Virus record (IMG/VR): IMGVR_UViG_3300003323_000541
Span: 35,902-99,901 of that record
Length of the DNA: 64,000 bases
Reading direction: 5' to 3' (one strand)
Origin: a virus
A model generated the notes under the pieces. That model ran no database searches. It was not told where the DNA came from and saw only the letters and a list, made by a program, of their open reading frames with translations. The position numbers were made by a program, and so were the translations under genes. This document shows positions 56,265-62,953 of this stretch, piece by piece (position 1 is the stretch's first letter; each line of letters starts with the position of its first letter).

Positions 56265-56782
56265 TTTTTTCGTTTTGAAAGAATTTTTGAGCCAACACAT
56301 ACTATGATTGTAAGTTCATTACCGCTACTAGAGGAAATTGTCTTGTGGAATTTAAACATACTAGGGTATTCTCTTGCGAGCTTCTTAAACTGCTTAAGAA
56401 CAATACTTTGTTCACTATTGTTAACAGTTGCTACAAATGGAGTTACCTCATCACTTGATCGTTCTATACCAAGCTCGGTTTTGATACCATCGAAAATATA
56501 TTTTTCAATTTTGTCTTTTGTAGCCGCATACAGTTTTTTATTTTCTGGAGTGTAAGGTATATTATAAAAGTCAAATTCCTTCTTTAAATTATCATTATAA
56601 TGCTCTTTGGCGTCATGTAATAGGATATCTTTAGGAAATTCTCCTATTTCCTTTACTCCACAGCAATTTCTAAGTGGAGAATTATCATTTACAATTTGCA
56701 GAGTTTCCTCAAACCAGAATAATGAGCATGCAAAAGCACTTTTAAAGAATTTTTCCGGACTTATTATTTCTTTAGTTGTCAT
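56261..56782 (-). CDS. Unknown protein paired with amidotransferase copy 2
   Basis: 173 aa, mostly helical, with a Cys pair (NCCGVKEIGEF) and a basic end (SKILSKRKK). No domain recognised. Its stop overlaps the amidotransferase start (ATGA), so they are co-expressed and might act together, but no sequence feature supports that. Confidence 0.5.
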   Translation of the reverse strand: MTTKEIISPEKFFKSAFACSLFWFEETLQIVNDNSPLRNCCGVKEIGEFPKDILLHDAKEHYNDNLKKEFDFYNIPYTPENKKLYAATKDKIEKYIFDGIKTELGIERSSDEVTPFVATVNNSEQSIVLKQFKKLAREYPSMFKFHKTISSSSGNELTIIVCVGSKILSKRKK

Positions 56783-57194
56783 TTCGTTTGCGCTTTAAGA
56801 TAACATTAAATCCGAATATCCGATTATTGTATTGGATATAGATATGGGTGAAGGTAGATTGGTATATAATTAATAAACATCGCCTTCCACTATTATCAAT
56901 AGCTATCCATCGGTTCATTTTAAAGCCCTTAGAGCGATTATCTTCCTCTCCGAGGTATTCTTCCCTCTGAATGTTATAATTCACTCCCTTAAGCCTTAAT
57001 TCGAAGTCGGACATTAGGATAACCCGGTTACATTTCTTTTGTGTGTCCCAGATAATGCTATCATTTTGGTCATAGTGTCCATCAAAATAATTAATAGCTT
57101 TTAGTTTGGTATAATCCTTTTGAGCATTTACACCTAATGCGAGCATGATTGTTTGTGCTAATAACAGCAATAATTTCCATCCTAAGATTTTCAT
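56772..57194 (-). CDS. Exported protein, unknown
   Basis: 140 aa. A classical signal peptide (MKILGWKLLLLLAQTIMLALGVNAQ) with a probable cut after NAQ is followed by a mixed domain rich in Asn, Arg and aromatic residues. Predicted to act in the host periplasm or outside. No fold recognised. Overlaps its downstream neighbour's start by about 10 bases. Confidence 0.6.
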   Translation of the reverse strand: MKILGWKLLLLLAQTIMLALGVNAQKDYTKLKAINYFDGHYDQNDSIIWDTQKKCNRVILMSDFELRLKGVNYNIQREEYLGEEDNRSKGFKMNRWIAIDNSGRRCLLIIYQSTFTHIYIQYNNRIFGFNVILKRKRNDN

Positions 57195-57215
57195 GATTTT
57201 ATATGTTAATGGTTA

Positions 57216-57425
57216 TTAATAACAGATTACAGGTTCTCTTGTAGCAAGGGCTCTTTTACCTAAAACTACATAGTTCTTGATTCCTTCTAATTCACAGTAG
57301 GCTTTTATATTCTTATCAAGATCTTCTTCTGTGCTTCGACAGGTAAATCTTCTTCTGGAATCTTCAGGTAATTCTGCTCCATCTGCTGTGGAGGTTAGTC
57401 TTATAGAAATTTGATAAGTTTTCAT
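57216..57425 (-). CDS. Small protein, unknown
   Basis: 69 aa (MKTYQISIRLTSTADGAELP, then RRRFTCRSTEEDLDKNIKAY, ending in KRALATREPVICY). No domain recognised. Its start overlaps the stop of the upstream gene by 4 bases. Confidence 0.5.
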   Translation of the reverse strand: MKTYQISIRLTSTADGAELPEDSRRRFTCRSTEEDLDKNIKAYCELEGIKNYVVLGKRALATREPVICY

Positions 57426-57730
57426 AGTTCAAATGCTTTATTATACACTTTGATATAAGGAGCAATCATTATATAAGCTTTACCATCATATCCTTTGTAT
57501 GAATGTTTTGTTCTAAAACCTATTCTTTTTAATGCTCTTCTGTAACTCCAGTCTGCATTTGTAGTATACATGATTTGGTGTTTATGTTCAAGTAAATTCA
57601 TTCTACTAATCCTTCCCATAATCTCACGAGCAAACGCTTTAGGATTCTCTTTAACTAAATTTAAATCATGAATTGATACATCACTTAAATAATAGATACT
57701 ACAAGTGTTGGGCAATTTTTCCAATTCCAT
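57422..57730 (-). CDS. Unknown protein
   Basis: 102 aa with a basic helix (EIMGRISRMNLLEHKHQIMY) and RRALKRIGFRTKHSYKGYDGK near the C-terminus, faintly like the end of a small acetyltransferase-type fold, not enough to assign. It overlaps the next gene by 4 bases. Function unknown. Confidence 0.5.
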   Translation of the reverse strand: MELEKLPNTCSIYYLSDVSIHDLNLVKENPKAFAREIMGRISRMNLLEHKHQIMYTTNADWSYRRALKRIGFRTKHSYKGYDGKAYIMIAPYIKVYNKAFEL

Positions 57731-57735
57731 AAATG

Positions 57736-57969
57736 TTATTTTAACGGGGTTATTGAATGACTTCCATAAATTATAATGTCTGTATCTCCTATTGAATATC
57801 TAACTATAGTACCATCTTTGCTAGATGTATAATTATCAATAGTATCACAATCATTTTGCTGACAAATTACATATCCTTTATCTTTTGGTTTCTTCGTTAC
57901 TAAACCGAATACTGTTAGTAATGCTATTCCCAGTATTGCTAATAGTGTGGTTCTGGTATTTTGCTTCAT
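57736..57969 (-). CDS. Short membrane-anchored protein
   Basis: 77 aa with an N-terminal transmembrane helix (TTLLAILGIALLTVFGLV) and a small outside domain containing two Cys residues (VICQQNDCDTIDNY). No family assigned. Upstream lies the tRNA-Ile gene. Confidence 0.5.
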   Translation of the reverse strand: MKQNTRTTLLAILGIALLTVFGLVTKKPKDKGYVICQQNDCDTIDNYTSSKDGTIVRYSIGDTDIIIYGSHSITPLK

Positions 57970-58011
57970 TGTTTCAATTTATAATGTTAAAGTACTTTGT
58001 CCTCTTCATAG

Positions 58012-58084
58012 TACCCAGGAGTGGAATTGAACCACTGACCGCGAAGGTATAAGCTTCACATTCTAACCACTGAACTACCTGGGT
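58012..58084 (-). tRNA. tRNA-Ile (anticodon UAU)
   Basis: 73 nt: acceptor ACCCAGG/CCTGGGT, D stem GTTC/GAAT, anticodon stem TGAAG/CTTCG with loop CTTATAC, so the anticodon is TAT, reading ATA. Variable region CGGTC and T arm AGTGG-TTCAATT-CCACT are normal. No CCA is encoded. Phages often carry a tRNA for codons rich in their genes; ATA is common here. Bacteria usually read ATA with a CAU tRNA modified by lysidine, which makes this one notable. Confidence 0.9.
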
Positions 58085-58094
58085 ATACAAGCCA

Positions 58095-58712
58095 TTATAG
58101 ATGAATATAATCGCGTATAAGGCTATTTAAATAATAATGCAGAGAATGGTCAACTACCATCTCCGGATGTCCCTGAATACCTAATGCTTTTATTTTAGGG
58201 TAATATACTATCTCAGATTCAGCAAATCCCTTGGGAAGAGAGATTTCTTCATTATCACCATTCAAATATGTGGTAGATCTGGAAGGAGAGGCTGCAGCAA
58301 TTAGTTCATGTTCCACATCAAAAGGATAGTGCATCTGATGATGTGTAGAGGTCATCTTATAGTCCTTGTTGGTTCTAAGGTCTACTATTTGATGGGTCAT
58401 CCCATGATTGTTCACATGTTGTATTAATTTACCTCCAGCCATTACAGTCAGGAACTGAGAGCCTCTGCATATTCCCAATTTAAATGTATCAGGAAATGCA
58501 TCAAAATACACCTTTTCTCTCTTATCCCGTTCGATATTTGAATAGGTTCTATTTCCCTTTTTTTCACCATAATAAGATGGATCTACATCCTCTCCTCCTG
58601 TGAATAGGATGATATCTGCTTCTTCTGCTCTATTGATTAATTCTTTGTCGTATATCCAATTAGCATAAAAAGTAGATCCTCCAACAACATAAACCTTTAA
58701 TTTATTGTTCAT
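58095..58712 (-). CDS. Class I glutamine amidotransferase (C26-like), copy 3
   Basis: 205 aa. LFTGGEDVDPSYYGEKKG, LGICRGSQFLTVMAGG (Cys82), STHHQMHYP and GIQGHPEM match copy 2 closely (both have GGED, YGEK, QHV and HHQM). The shared pattern suggests a recent duplication with divergence. Gamma-glutamyl hydrolase/amidotransferase activity is inferred. The upstream gene 58709-59347 overlaps by four bases. Confidence 0.8.
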   Translation of the reverse strand: MNNKLKVYVVGGSTFYANWIYDKELINRAEEADIILFTGGEDVDPSYYGEKKGNRTYSNIERDKREKVYFDAFPDTFKLGICRGSQFLTVMAGGKLIQHVNNHGMTHQIVDLRTNKDYKMTSTHHQMHYPFDVEHELIAAASPSRSTTYLNGDNEEISLPKGFAESEIVYYPKIKALGIQGHPEMVVDHSLHYYLNSLIRDYIHL

Positions 58713-59347
58713 TTCTTTCGTTTTTCGATCTTAAGTTCGGCAATAACATTATCAATGTTCGCTTCTTTGGTTTTAATTTTAACCCTGGAAGCATGATCGG
58801 GATCATTCAAAAGTCTTGAACAGTCTCCAACGTACTTAAAGGTACTATTATACAATAATGCTTTGAATTCTTCGTTAGTAAATAGGGTAACTCCATCGTG
58901 ATCATAGAGAGAATGATTTGCATTGAAAAATCCATCTAAAGCATAATGAGCCAATGCTAATGCTTCACTTTCCTCTAAGTCATATTCATCAAGAAGTCGT
59001 ATCACCAAAGGAACTATTCTGTGAAAATTATCAAATCCATGTTCCCAAATGTATCTAATGACTTGACAGCACAATATACCATGAATCCTATTTACAGCAT
59101 TGAAGCTTACAGTATTAAGTTCTTCATTGTAATCCAACTTACCAAAGAGAACAGATAATATATCGATATATTTCTTTATATTTTCTTTTGTTTGCGGGTT
59201 ATCTAATATGTGAACCTCTATCCTGTTTAAATCTTTCATGTAAGGCCAACCTTCTGAAAAACATACATCAGGTCTTTCCTTAATACGATCACAGAGTACA
59301 TTATCTTTACTGTCCTTAATTATAAATTTAGCTCCGTAACTTCCCAT
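58709..59347 (-). CDS. Unknown protein paired with amidotransferase copy 3
   Basis: 212 aa, helix-rich in the middle (EHGFDNFHRIVPLVIRLLDE, ALAHYALDGFFNAN) with a charged tail (ELKIEKRKK). No domain recognised. Coupled to the amidotransferase by an overlapping stop/start. Confidence 0.5.
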   Translation of the reverse strand: MGSYGAKFIIKDSKDNVLCDRIKERPDVCFSEGWPYMKDLNRIEVHILDNPQTKENIKKYIDILSVLFGKLDYNEELNTVSFNAVNRIHGILCCQVIRYIWEHGFDNFHRIVPLVIRLLDEYDLEESEALALAHYALDGFFNANHSLYDHDGVTLFTNEEFKALLYNSTFKYVGDCSRLLNDPDHASRVKIKTKEANIDNVIAELKIEKRKK

Positions 59348-59348
59348 A

Positions 59349-59453
59349 TTATTTACGTTTTTCTTTCTTACTAAAAAATAGCAATAATGAATAAAAGACC
59401 CACATTGCTCCTAAGAATACGATTTCTTTTATTTTAGTCCTTCTTGTTAGCAT
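59349..59453 (-). CDS. Short membrane protein
   Basis: 34 aa: basic start MLTRRTKIKE, one transmembrane helix (IVFLGAMWVFYSLLLFF), then SKKEKRK. It starts inside the end of the 59447 gene (7-base overlap) and stops one base before the next ATG, so it fits the tightly packed operon. No family recognised. Confidence 0.45.
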   Translation of the reverse strand: MLTRRTKIKEIVFLGAMWVFYSLLLFFSKKEKRK

Positions 59454-59794
59454 TGTTCTTCGTTTTCATGTTCATTTGTTCCGATAATGCACCCAATCCT
59501 ACGATACAAAGTATCTGGTACTATCTCGTATTTGTGAATTTCTGTAGGTTTATTTAATTTGTCATTTAAGTTTTCATTGTTTAGACAAAACCCTATACAG
59601 AGCATTGAGATTACTAATAAAGCAAACAAAGCTGATGTAAAAAAAAGAGTATAAAATCTCTCAGAATACATTGGCTTTCTATGGGTGAGGTATGCAAGCG
59701 TATAATAATGTTTAGCAATATACAAAGATATTACTATAAAAGAAATAAGAGCGATAGCTAGTATAGCTATTAGTATTAAAGAAGGTATTAACAT
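59447..59794 (-). CDS. Two-span membrane protein
   Basis: 115 aa with two transmembrane helices (about 4-27: LILIAILAIALISFIVISL; about 49-69: LFFTSALFALLVISMLC) and a soluble C-terminus with Cys and Asn. No family assigned. Could be a small holin- or exclusion-type protein, but the evidence is only topology. Confidence 0.5.
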   Translation of the reverse strand: MLIPSLILIAILAIALISFIVISLYIAKHYYTLAYLTHRKPMYSERFYTLFFTSALFALLVISMLCIGFCLNNENLNDKLNKPTEIHKYEIVPDTLYRRIGCIIGTNEHENEEQC

Positions 59795-59800
59795 GTCATT

Positions 59801-59977
59801 TTATTTTATGTTATCTAATGGATAGGATTCTAAGATAGAATCTTCATCAACTGATTCACCTGGACAATTAAAATTAGTACAATCGTTGGTTGTATAAGCA
59901 TTCTCTGTAGCAGCTTTAAGAGCAGCTTCGAAGAAATTAGCTTTAAGTTTTTCCTCAGCTGTTGGTATTTTTTCCAT
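59801..59977 (-). CDS. Small protein, unknown
   Basis: 58 aa (MEKIPTAEEKLKANFFEAAL, then NDCTNFNCPGESVDEDSILES). It starts within the end of the interrupted gene at 59955 (23-base overlap) and has two Cys residues. Typical small phage accessory peptide; unknown function. Confidence 0.45.
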   Translation of the reverse strand: MEKIPTAEEKLKANFFEAALKAATENAYTTNDCTNFNCPGESVDEDSILESYPLDNIK

Positions 59978-60390
59978 TTTTCACAATTTCAATTAGTTTT
60001 TCTAGACAAGCCTGCTTTGCTTCATTTCTCGTATGAAATGCATATTTTTTTTCAAATATAAGATTGTGAAGTTTCTCATGATTAAGATAGTTTCCAGGTA
60101 TATTTTGATAACATTCTTCAATTAAGTCACCAAATATATTGTTTGGATCTACAATTGATTCATTGTTTATGTCGGATATACCGTATGTCCAATAGGTTAA
60201 TGGATTATTTTTATACGGGTATTGCTTATACATCATACAGGGTAAATCAAAATTATCCTCAAACCAATCAAATGCTTGTTGCCAAAGTGGTGCATCTACA
60301 AATACATCTGAATCAGGATGATAAGCAAATGTTTTATCCTTATAATAACAACCTAAACATTCTTCATCAAAACCAAGCTCTTTAAGTTTT
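59955..60390 (-). pseudogene. 3' fragment of the transposon-interrupted gene
   Basis: Carries the frame ending MMYKQYPYKNN...KNGKNTNS and continues upstream without stop to the transposon edge (KLKELGFDEECLGCYYKDK...). Joining it to 62911-62953 across the transposon, after taking one copy of the 8-bp target duplication, gives a 156-aa protein. The family (start MKEQFVTYELVLKLKELGF; APLWQQAFDWF in the middle) resembles a protein common in Bacteroidota phages and the neighbouring 62950 gene. Expression from the internal ATG pair at 60236 and 60233 would make a truncated product. Confidence 0.75.
60383..60390. repeat. 8-bp target-site duplication (left)
   Basis: TAAGTTTT here and at 62911-62918 immediately outside the inverted repeats, an exact 8-bp duplication as produced by IS1595-family insertion. 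Confidence 0.9.
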
Positions 60391-60416
60391 GGTATTTACA
60401 TCTCTCTTTGGACAAA
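60391..60416 (+). repeat. Transposon terminal inverted repeat (left)
   Basis: 26 bp beginning GGTATTTACATC and ending TTTGGACAAA; the right end is its inverse with mismatches at positions 3, 5 and 6. Confidence 0.9.
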
Positions 60417-60442
60417 CGTCTTAACATATTTTGTATAACATC

Positions 60443-60455
60443 TGTCCAAAGAGAT
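60443..60455. repeat. Extra internal copy of the transposon end sequence
   Basis: TGTCCAAAGAGAT in right-end orientation lies only about 30 bases inside the left end and pairs with the left repeat to form a hairpin. It may be a relic of an earlier end or a transposase-binding site. Confidence 0.5.
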
Positions 60456-60615
60456 CGTAAATGTAAGTGTTCACATGATGTCCTGAATGGGAATCTTGTG
60501 TTCTAACATATGAGAGCTTTATCCTTAACTGGGTCTAGCTCTCTTTTATTTTAGGTGTGTTGTCCATTTTTTAGTATTTTAGATTAGAAAATATTAATAC
60601 GGCGTAAGCCCTCTT

Positions 60616-60772
60616 GTTAGAGAAAACTGGTAATTTTTAATAGACAAGGAGGACGCTTGAGCCCGCATGAAATGCGTGGGCGCTTGCATTCCTGTCTATG
60701 GGTATACCAGTACCTCTCTAACGGTCTGCTTGAAGCCCACGCTGTAATTTACAACCATCCTTTCAGGGCTTC
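60616..60772 (+). ncRNA. Structured RNA candidate in the transposon
   Basis: A nested hairpin spans 60616-60722: GTTAGAG/CTCTAAC, CTGGTA/TACCAG, ATAGACA/TGTCTAT and an inner GCCCGCAT/ATGC-GGGC stem. A second hairpin, GAAGCCC/GGGCTTC, covers 60732-60772. It lies before the passenger ORF at 60794 and could be a leader, a regulatory RNA or a DNA secondary-structure element. The bases 60417-60615 upstream show no ORF; strand is assumed from the ORF downstream. Confidence 0.5.
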
Positions 60773-60793
60773 GTAGGGGAATATATTGAGTAA

Positions 60794-61201
60794 ATGCGAT
60801 TATTTCTGTTTGTAGCCTTCTTCCTATCCTTAACTACTTTATACTCTCAATGTCCATCCTTTGAAAAGGTTACCAAAGAGGTTATAGATACCACTTGGAT
60901 GAAGGGTTTCGGCATACTTTTCACCAAAGACCTAAACGATGGATTAAAGGTGTTTCAATACTATAATCCCGAGTTTGATAAAGAATCGTTCTGGTATTTT
61001 ACATTCTATCCTAATGGATATTTATCTCACTTTGATATTCAAAATCCACGTAAAGAATACTTTCAGTGGATAAAGCAGTTTAATAAAGACAAAAATTATG
61101 TTTCTGTTGGTATAGATGAATGGGAGTGCGCTACTGCTCGCGTTAGAATTATTAATGATGGGACTACAAATTTTATTATAGTTCGATTTACTCAAAAATA
61201 A
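60794..61201 (+). CDS. Passenger ORF: exported protein, unknown
   Basis: 135 aa with a signal peptide (MRLFLFVAFFLSLTTLYSQ) likely cut before CPSFEK. The mature part has charged beta-type segments (FWYFTFYPNGYLSHFDIQ). No family recognised. It lies in the transposon after the structured RNA and probably came with it from a Bacteroidota chromosome. Confidence 0.55.
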   Translation: MRLFLFVAFFLSLTTLYSQCPSFEKVTKEVIDTTWMKGFGILFTKDLNDGLKVFQYYNPEFDKESFWYFTFYPNGYLSHFDIQNPRKEYFQWIKQFNKDKNYVSVGIDEWECATARVRIINDGTTNFIIVRFTQK

Positions 61202-61230
61202 GTATAGTTAAATCATTTAAAACAGGTATT

Positions 61231-61506
61231 ATGGATTACAATTTTGGAGAATTATTGAAGTCTTTAAATAGTGGAAATCATGATTTTAGAGTAACTGCAC
61301 TTAGAACTTGTTTACAAGTTGCAATAAGTAAAAATCAAGCACATTATTCAGCTCAGTTTGCTGATATTCTTGCAAGGATAGAAATAAGCGAATCCTTTTA
61401 TGAAGTTGCCCCAACCTTATTTATGAAAGATACCGATAAGCAATTTCATCGAGCGGCCTCAATATTGATAGAGATGAATGGTCTTTTAGCTATGAAAACT
61501 AATTAA
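61231..61506 (+). CDS. Passenger ORF: small helical protein, unknown
   Basis: 91 aa, helical, no membrane segment (MDYNFGELLKSLNSGN to LIEMNGLLAMKTN). No motif recognised. It follows the exported passenger protein by 29 bases, so the two may form a small cassette. Function unknown. Confidence 0.5.
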   Translation: MDYNFGELLKSLNSGNHDFRVTALRTCLQVAISKNQAHYSAQFADILARIEISESFYEVAPTLFMKDTDKQFHRAASILIEMNGLLAMKTN

Positions 61507-61526
61507 AATCTCGAGTCGCACGAAGG

Positions 61527-61614
61527 CGACACGAAGATACAAGGGCACTTGTAGGGTTGCTATTCGTGCGTGATACAGTTGAGCGGACTTTACCGGGCCC
61601 TTGTTCTCGTGTCG
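61527..61614. other. Long inverted-repeat hairpin in the transposon
   Basis: CGACACGA/TCGTGTCG and ACAAGGGC/GCCCTTGT give two perfect 8-bp stems around a 50-nt centre; alternatively CGCACGAA/TTCGTGCG can pair. It fills the 203-base gap between the second passenger ORF and the transposase. Likely a DNA or RNA secondary-structure element; could terminate the passenger transcript, but no T run follows. Confidence 0.55.
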
Positions 61615-61709
61615 TTACTAATTAGACGTTAATTATTGTTAGAGTAGCCTCATGTACAGAATAGTATATGGGGCTTTTCGTTTTTATCCTTTTAAGTTCT
61701 CATCAATTA

Positions 61710-62636
61710 ATGAATCATTTCAAAACTCTAAAAGAGTTAGAAAAGGTATTTAAAACAAACGACGATTGCTTGACGTATTTCGAGCAAATAAGATGGGCGG
61801 ACGGTATAACATGCCCGCATTGTGGTAGTACTAAATACTACACACTAGCTAAAGCCCATAACTTTAAATGTGCAAATAAGCATTGTTACAAAAAATTCAA
61901 TGTTCTAAAGAACACGATCTTTGAAAACACTAAAATCCCTTTACCTGCATGGTTTACGGCTATTTATATAGCAAGTTCCCATAAGAAGGGTATTAGCTCT
62001 GTACAACTCGCTAAAGATGTAGGTATAATTCAGCGTTCAAGCTGGTTTGTTATGCACCGCATTAGAGAGATGTTTAGAGAAGATAATGTGATCCAGTTTA
62101 AAGGTGAAATTGAAGCAGATGAAACCTATGTAGGTGGTAAAGCAGAGAACAAGCACAGATCAAAGAGGGTAAAGGGCGCACAAGGTCGCAGTATGAAAGT
62201 AAAGACCCCTGTTATGGGGATAATTGAACGTGGTGGAAGGATTGTAACCTTTCCTGTTACTTCATTAAGTTCAGCAGCGATTATACCTGTATTAACTAAG
62301 TATGTAACTCCTGATTCTACTATCTATTCAGATGAATGGAGCGGTTATAAGGATGTGCATCGTTCATTTCACCATGAGGTTATTAAGCATAAGAAAGACG
62401 AGTTTGTAAGAGGTAGAGCACATACAAATACAATCGAGGGTTATTGGAGCTTACTAAAGCGTGGAATATATGGTATATATCATCAAACAAGCTCTAAGCA
62501 TTTACACCGATATTGTGTAGAGTTTTCTTTCAGATATAATACCAGGAAGCTAACAGAGGAAGAAAGGTTCATAGAAGCCCTTAAAATGGCTTATGAGAAA
62601 CGTTTGAAGTATCAAGATTTGATTAAAAAAGCGTAG
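61710..62636 (+). CDS. IS1595/ISXO2-type transposase
   Basis: 308 aa from ATG 61710 (MNHFKTLKELEKVF); an earlier ATG at 61668 adds a hydrophobic start and is less likely. N-terminal zinc ribbon CPHC (35-38) and CANKHC (54-59), an HTH-like part, then EADETYVGG (Asp137), TIYSDEWSGY and HTNTIEGYWSLLKRG for the DDE-type core. Catalyses cut-and-paste or copy movement of the surrounding element. Length and motif order match the family. Confidence 0.9.
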   Translation: MNHFKTLKELEKVFKTNDDCLTYFEQIRWADGITCPHCGSTKYYTLAKAHNFKCANKHCYKKFNVLKNTIFENTKIPLPAWFTAIYIASSHKKGISSVQLAKDVGIIQRSSWFVMHRIREMFREDNVIQFKGEIEADETYVGGKAENKHRSKRVKGAQGRSMKVKTPVMGIIERGGRIVTFPVTSLSSAAIIPVLTKYVTPDSTIYSDEWSGYKDVHRSFHHEVIKHKKDEFVRGRAHTNTIEGYWSLLKRGIYGIYHQTSSKHLHRYCVEFSFRYNTRKLTEEERFIEALKMAYEKRLKYQDLIKKA

Positions 62637-62649
62637 ATTAGACAAATAA

Positions 62650-62780
62650 GCCGGAATAGCTCAGTATAAATCTAGAAAATACAATCCTCAGACTTCCAAT
62701 TTGACTGATTGTATAAAGATTAGGTAGAGCGCCAACCCTAATTGGTTCGGAGGTCGCGAGTTCGAGTCTCGTTTCCGGCT
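62650..62780 (+). tRNA. Aberrant tRNA-Thr-like sequence with long D-loop insert
   Basis: Acceptor GCCGGAA/TTCCGGC with T discriminator, D stem GCTC/GAGC and T arm GCGAG-TTCGAGT-CTCGT are those of a Bacteroidota tRNA-Thr. The D-loop is about 64 nt instead of 8, with an internal hairpin TACAATC/GATTGTA. The anticodon arm is abnormal (CCAACC...GGTTCGG, two extra bases and a bulge), so no clear anticodon is seen. Followed by TTTTTG. It is likely a decayed or mobile-element tRNA copy; function unproven. Confidence 0.5.
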
Positions 62781-62812
62781 TTTTGTTTAATTATCTTTGC
62801 CCAAAGAAAAAG

Positions 62813-62881
62813 AAGGGCTGAATGAACGGGAGTAAAGTAATCTCATTAGTGAAATGCTCAATTTGGATATATTCAGCCCTT
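62813..62881. repeat. Inverted repeat near the transposon right end
   Basis: AAGGGCTGAAT and ATTCAGCCCTT, 11 bp perfect, are separated by 47 bases just inside the right terminal repeat. It is another palindromic structure in the element; role unknown. Confidence 0.6.
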
Positions 62882-62884
62882 GGA

Positions 62885-62910
62885 TTTGTCCAAAGAGAGA
62901 TGTAGGTGCC
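62885..62910 (-). repeat. Transposon terminal inverted repeat (right)
   Basis: Reverse complement of the left end with three mismatches; reads TTTGTCCAAAGAGAGATG and ends GGTGCC at 62910. Confidence 0.9.
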
Positions 62911-62953
62911 TAAGTTTTAATACTAATTCATATGTTACAAATTGTTCTTTCAT
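62911..62953 (-). pseudogene. 5' fragment of the transposon-interrupted gene
   Basis: Begins ATG at 62953 (MKEQFVTYELVLKL), overlapping the upstream stop as ATGA, and runs 43 bases to the transposon. Includes the right copy of the 8-bp target duplication (62911-62918). Continues in frame with the fragment at 59955-60382. Confidence 0.8.

Larger units (their letters stand above)
60391..62910 (+). mobile_element. IS1595-like transposon with passenger genes
   Basis: 2520 bp bounded by 26-bp terminal inverted repeats (60391-60416 and 62885-62910, three mismatches, starting GG) and 8-bp target duplications. It encodes an IS1595/ISXO2-type transposase (61710-62636), two other plus-strand ORFs, strong hairpins and a tRNA-Thr-like sequence. 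IS1595 relatives with passenger genes are known. The insertion splits a phage gene that can be restored exactly, so it is a recent event or one that is tolerated. The passenger ORFs and codons look unlike the phage genes around. Confidence 0.85.

Noticed and set aside
60616-60722. Possible integron attC site
   Set aside because: attC sites start with RYYYAAC and end with GTTRRRY; here the order is reversed (GTTAGAG first, CTCTAAC last), and no integrase gene is present.
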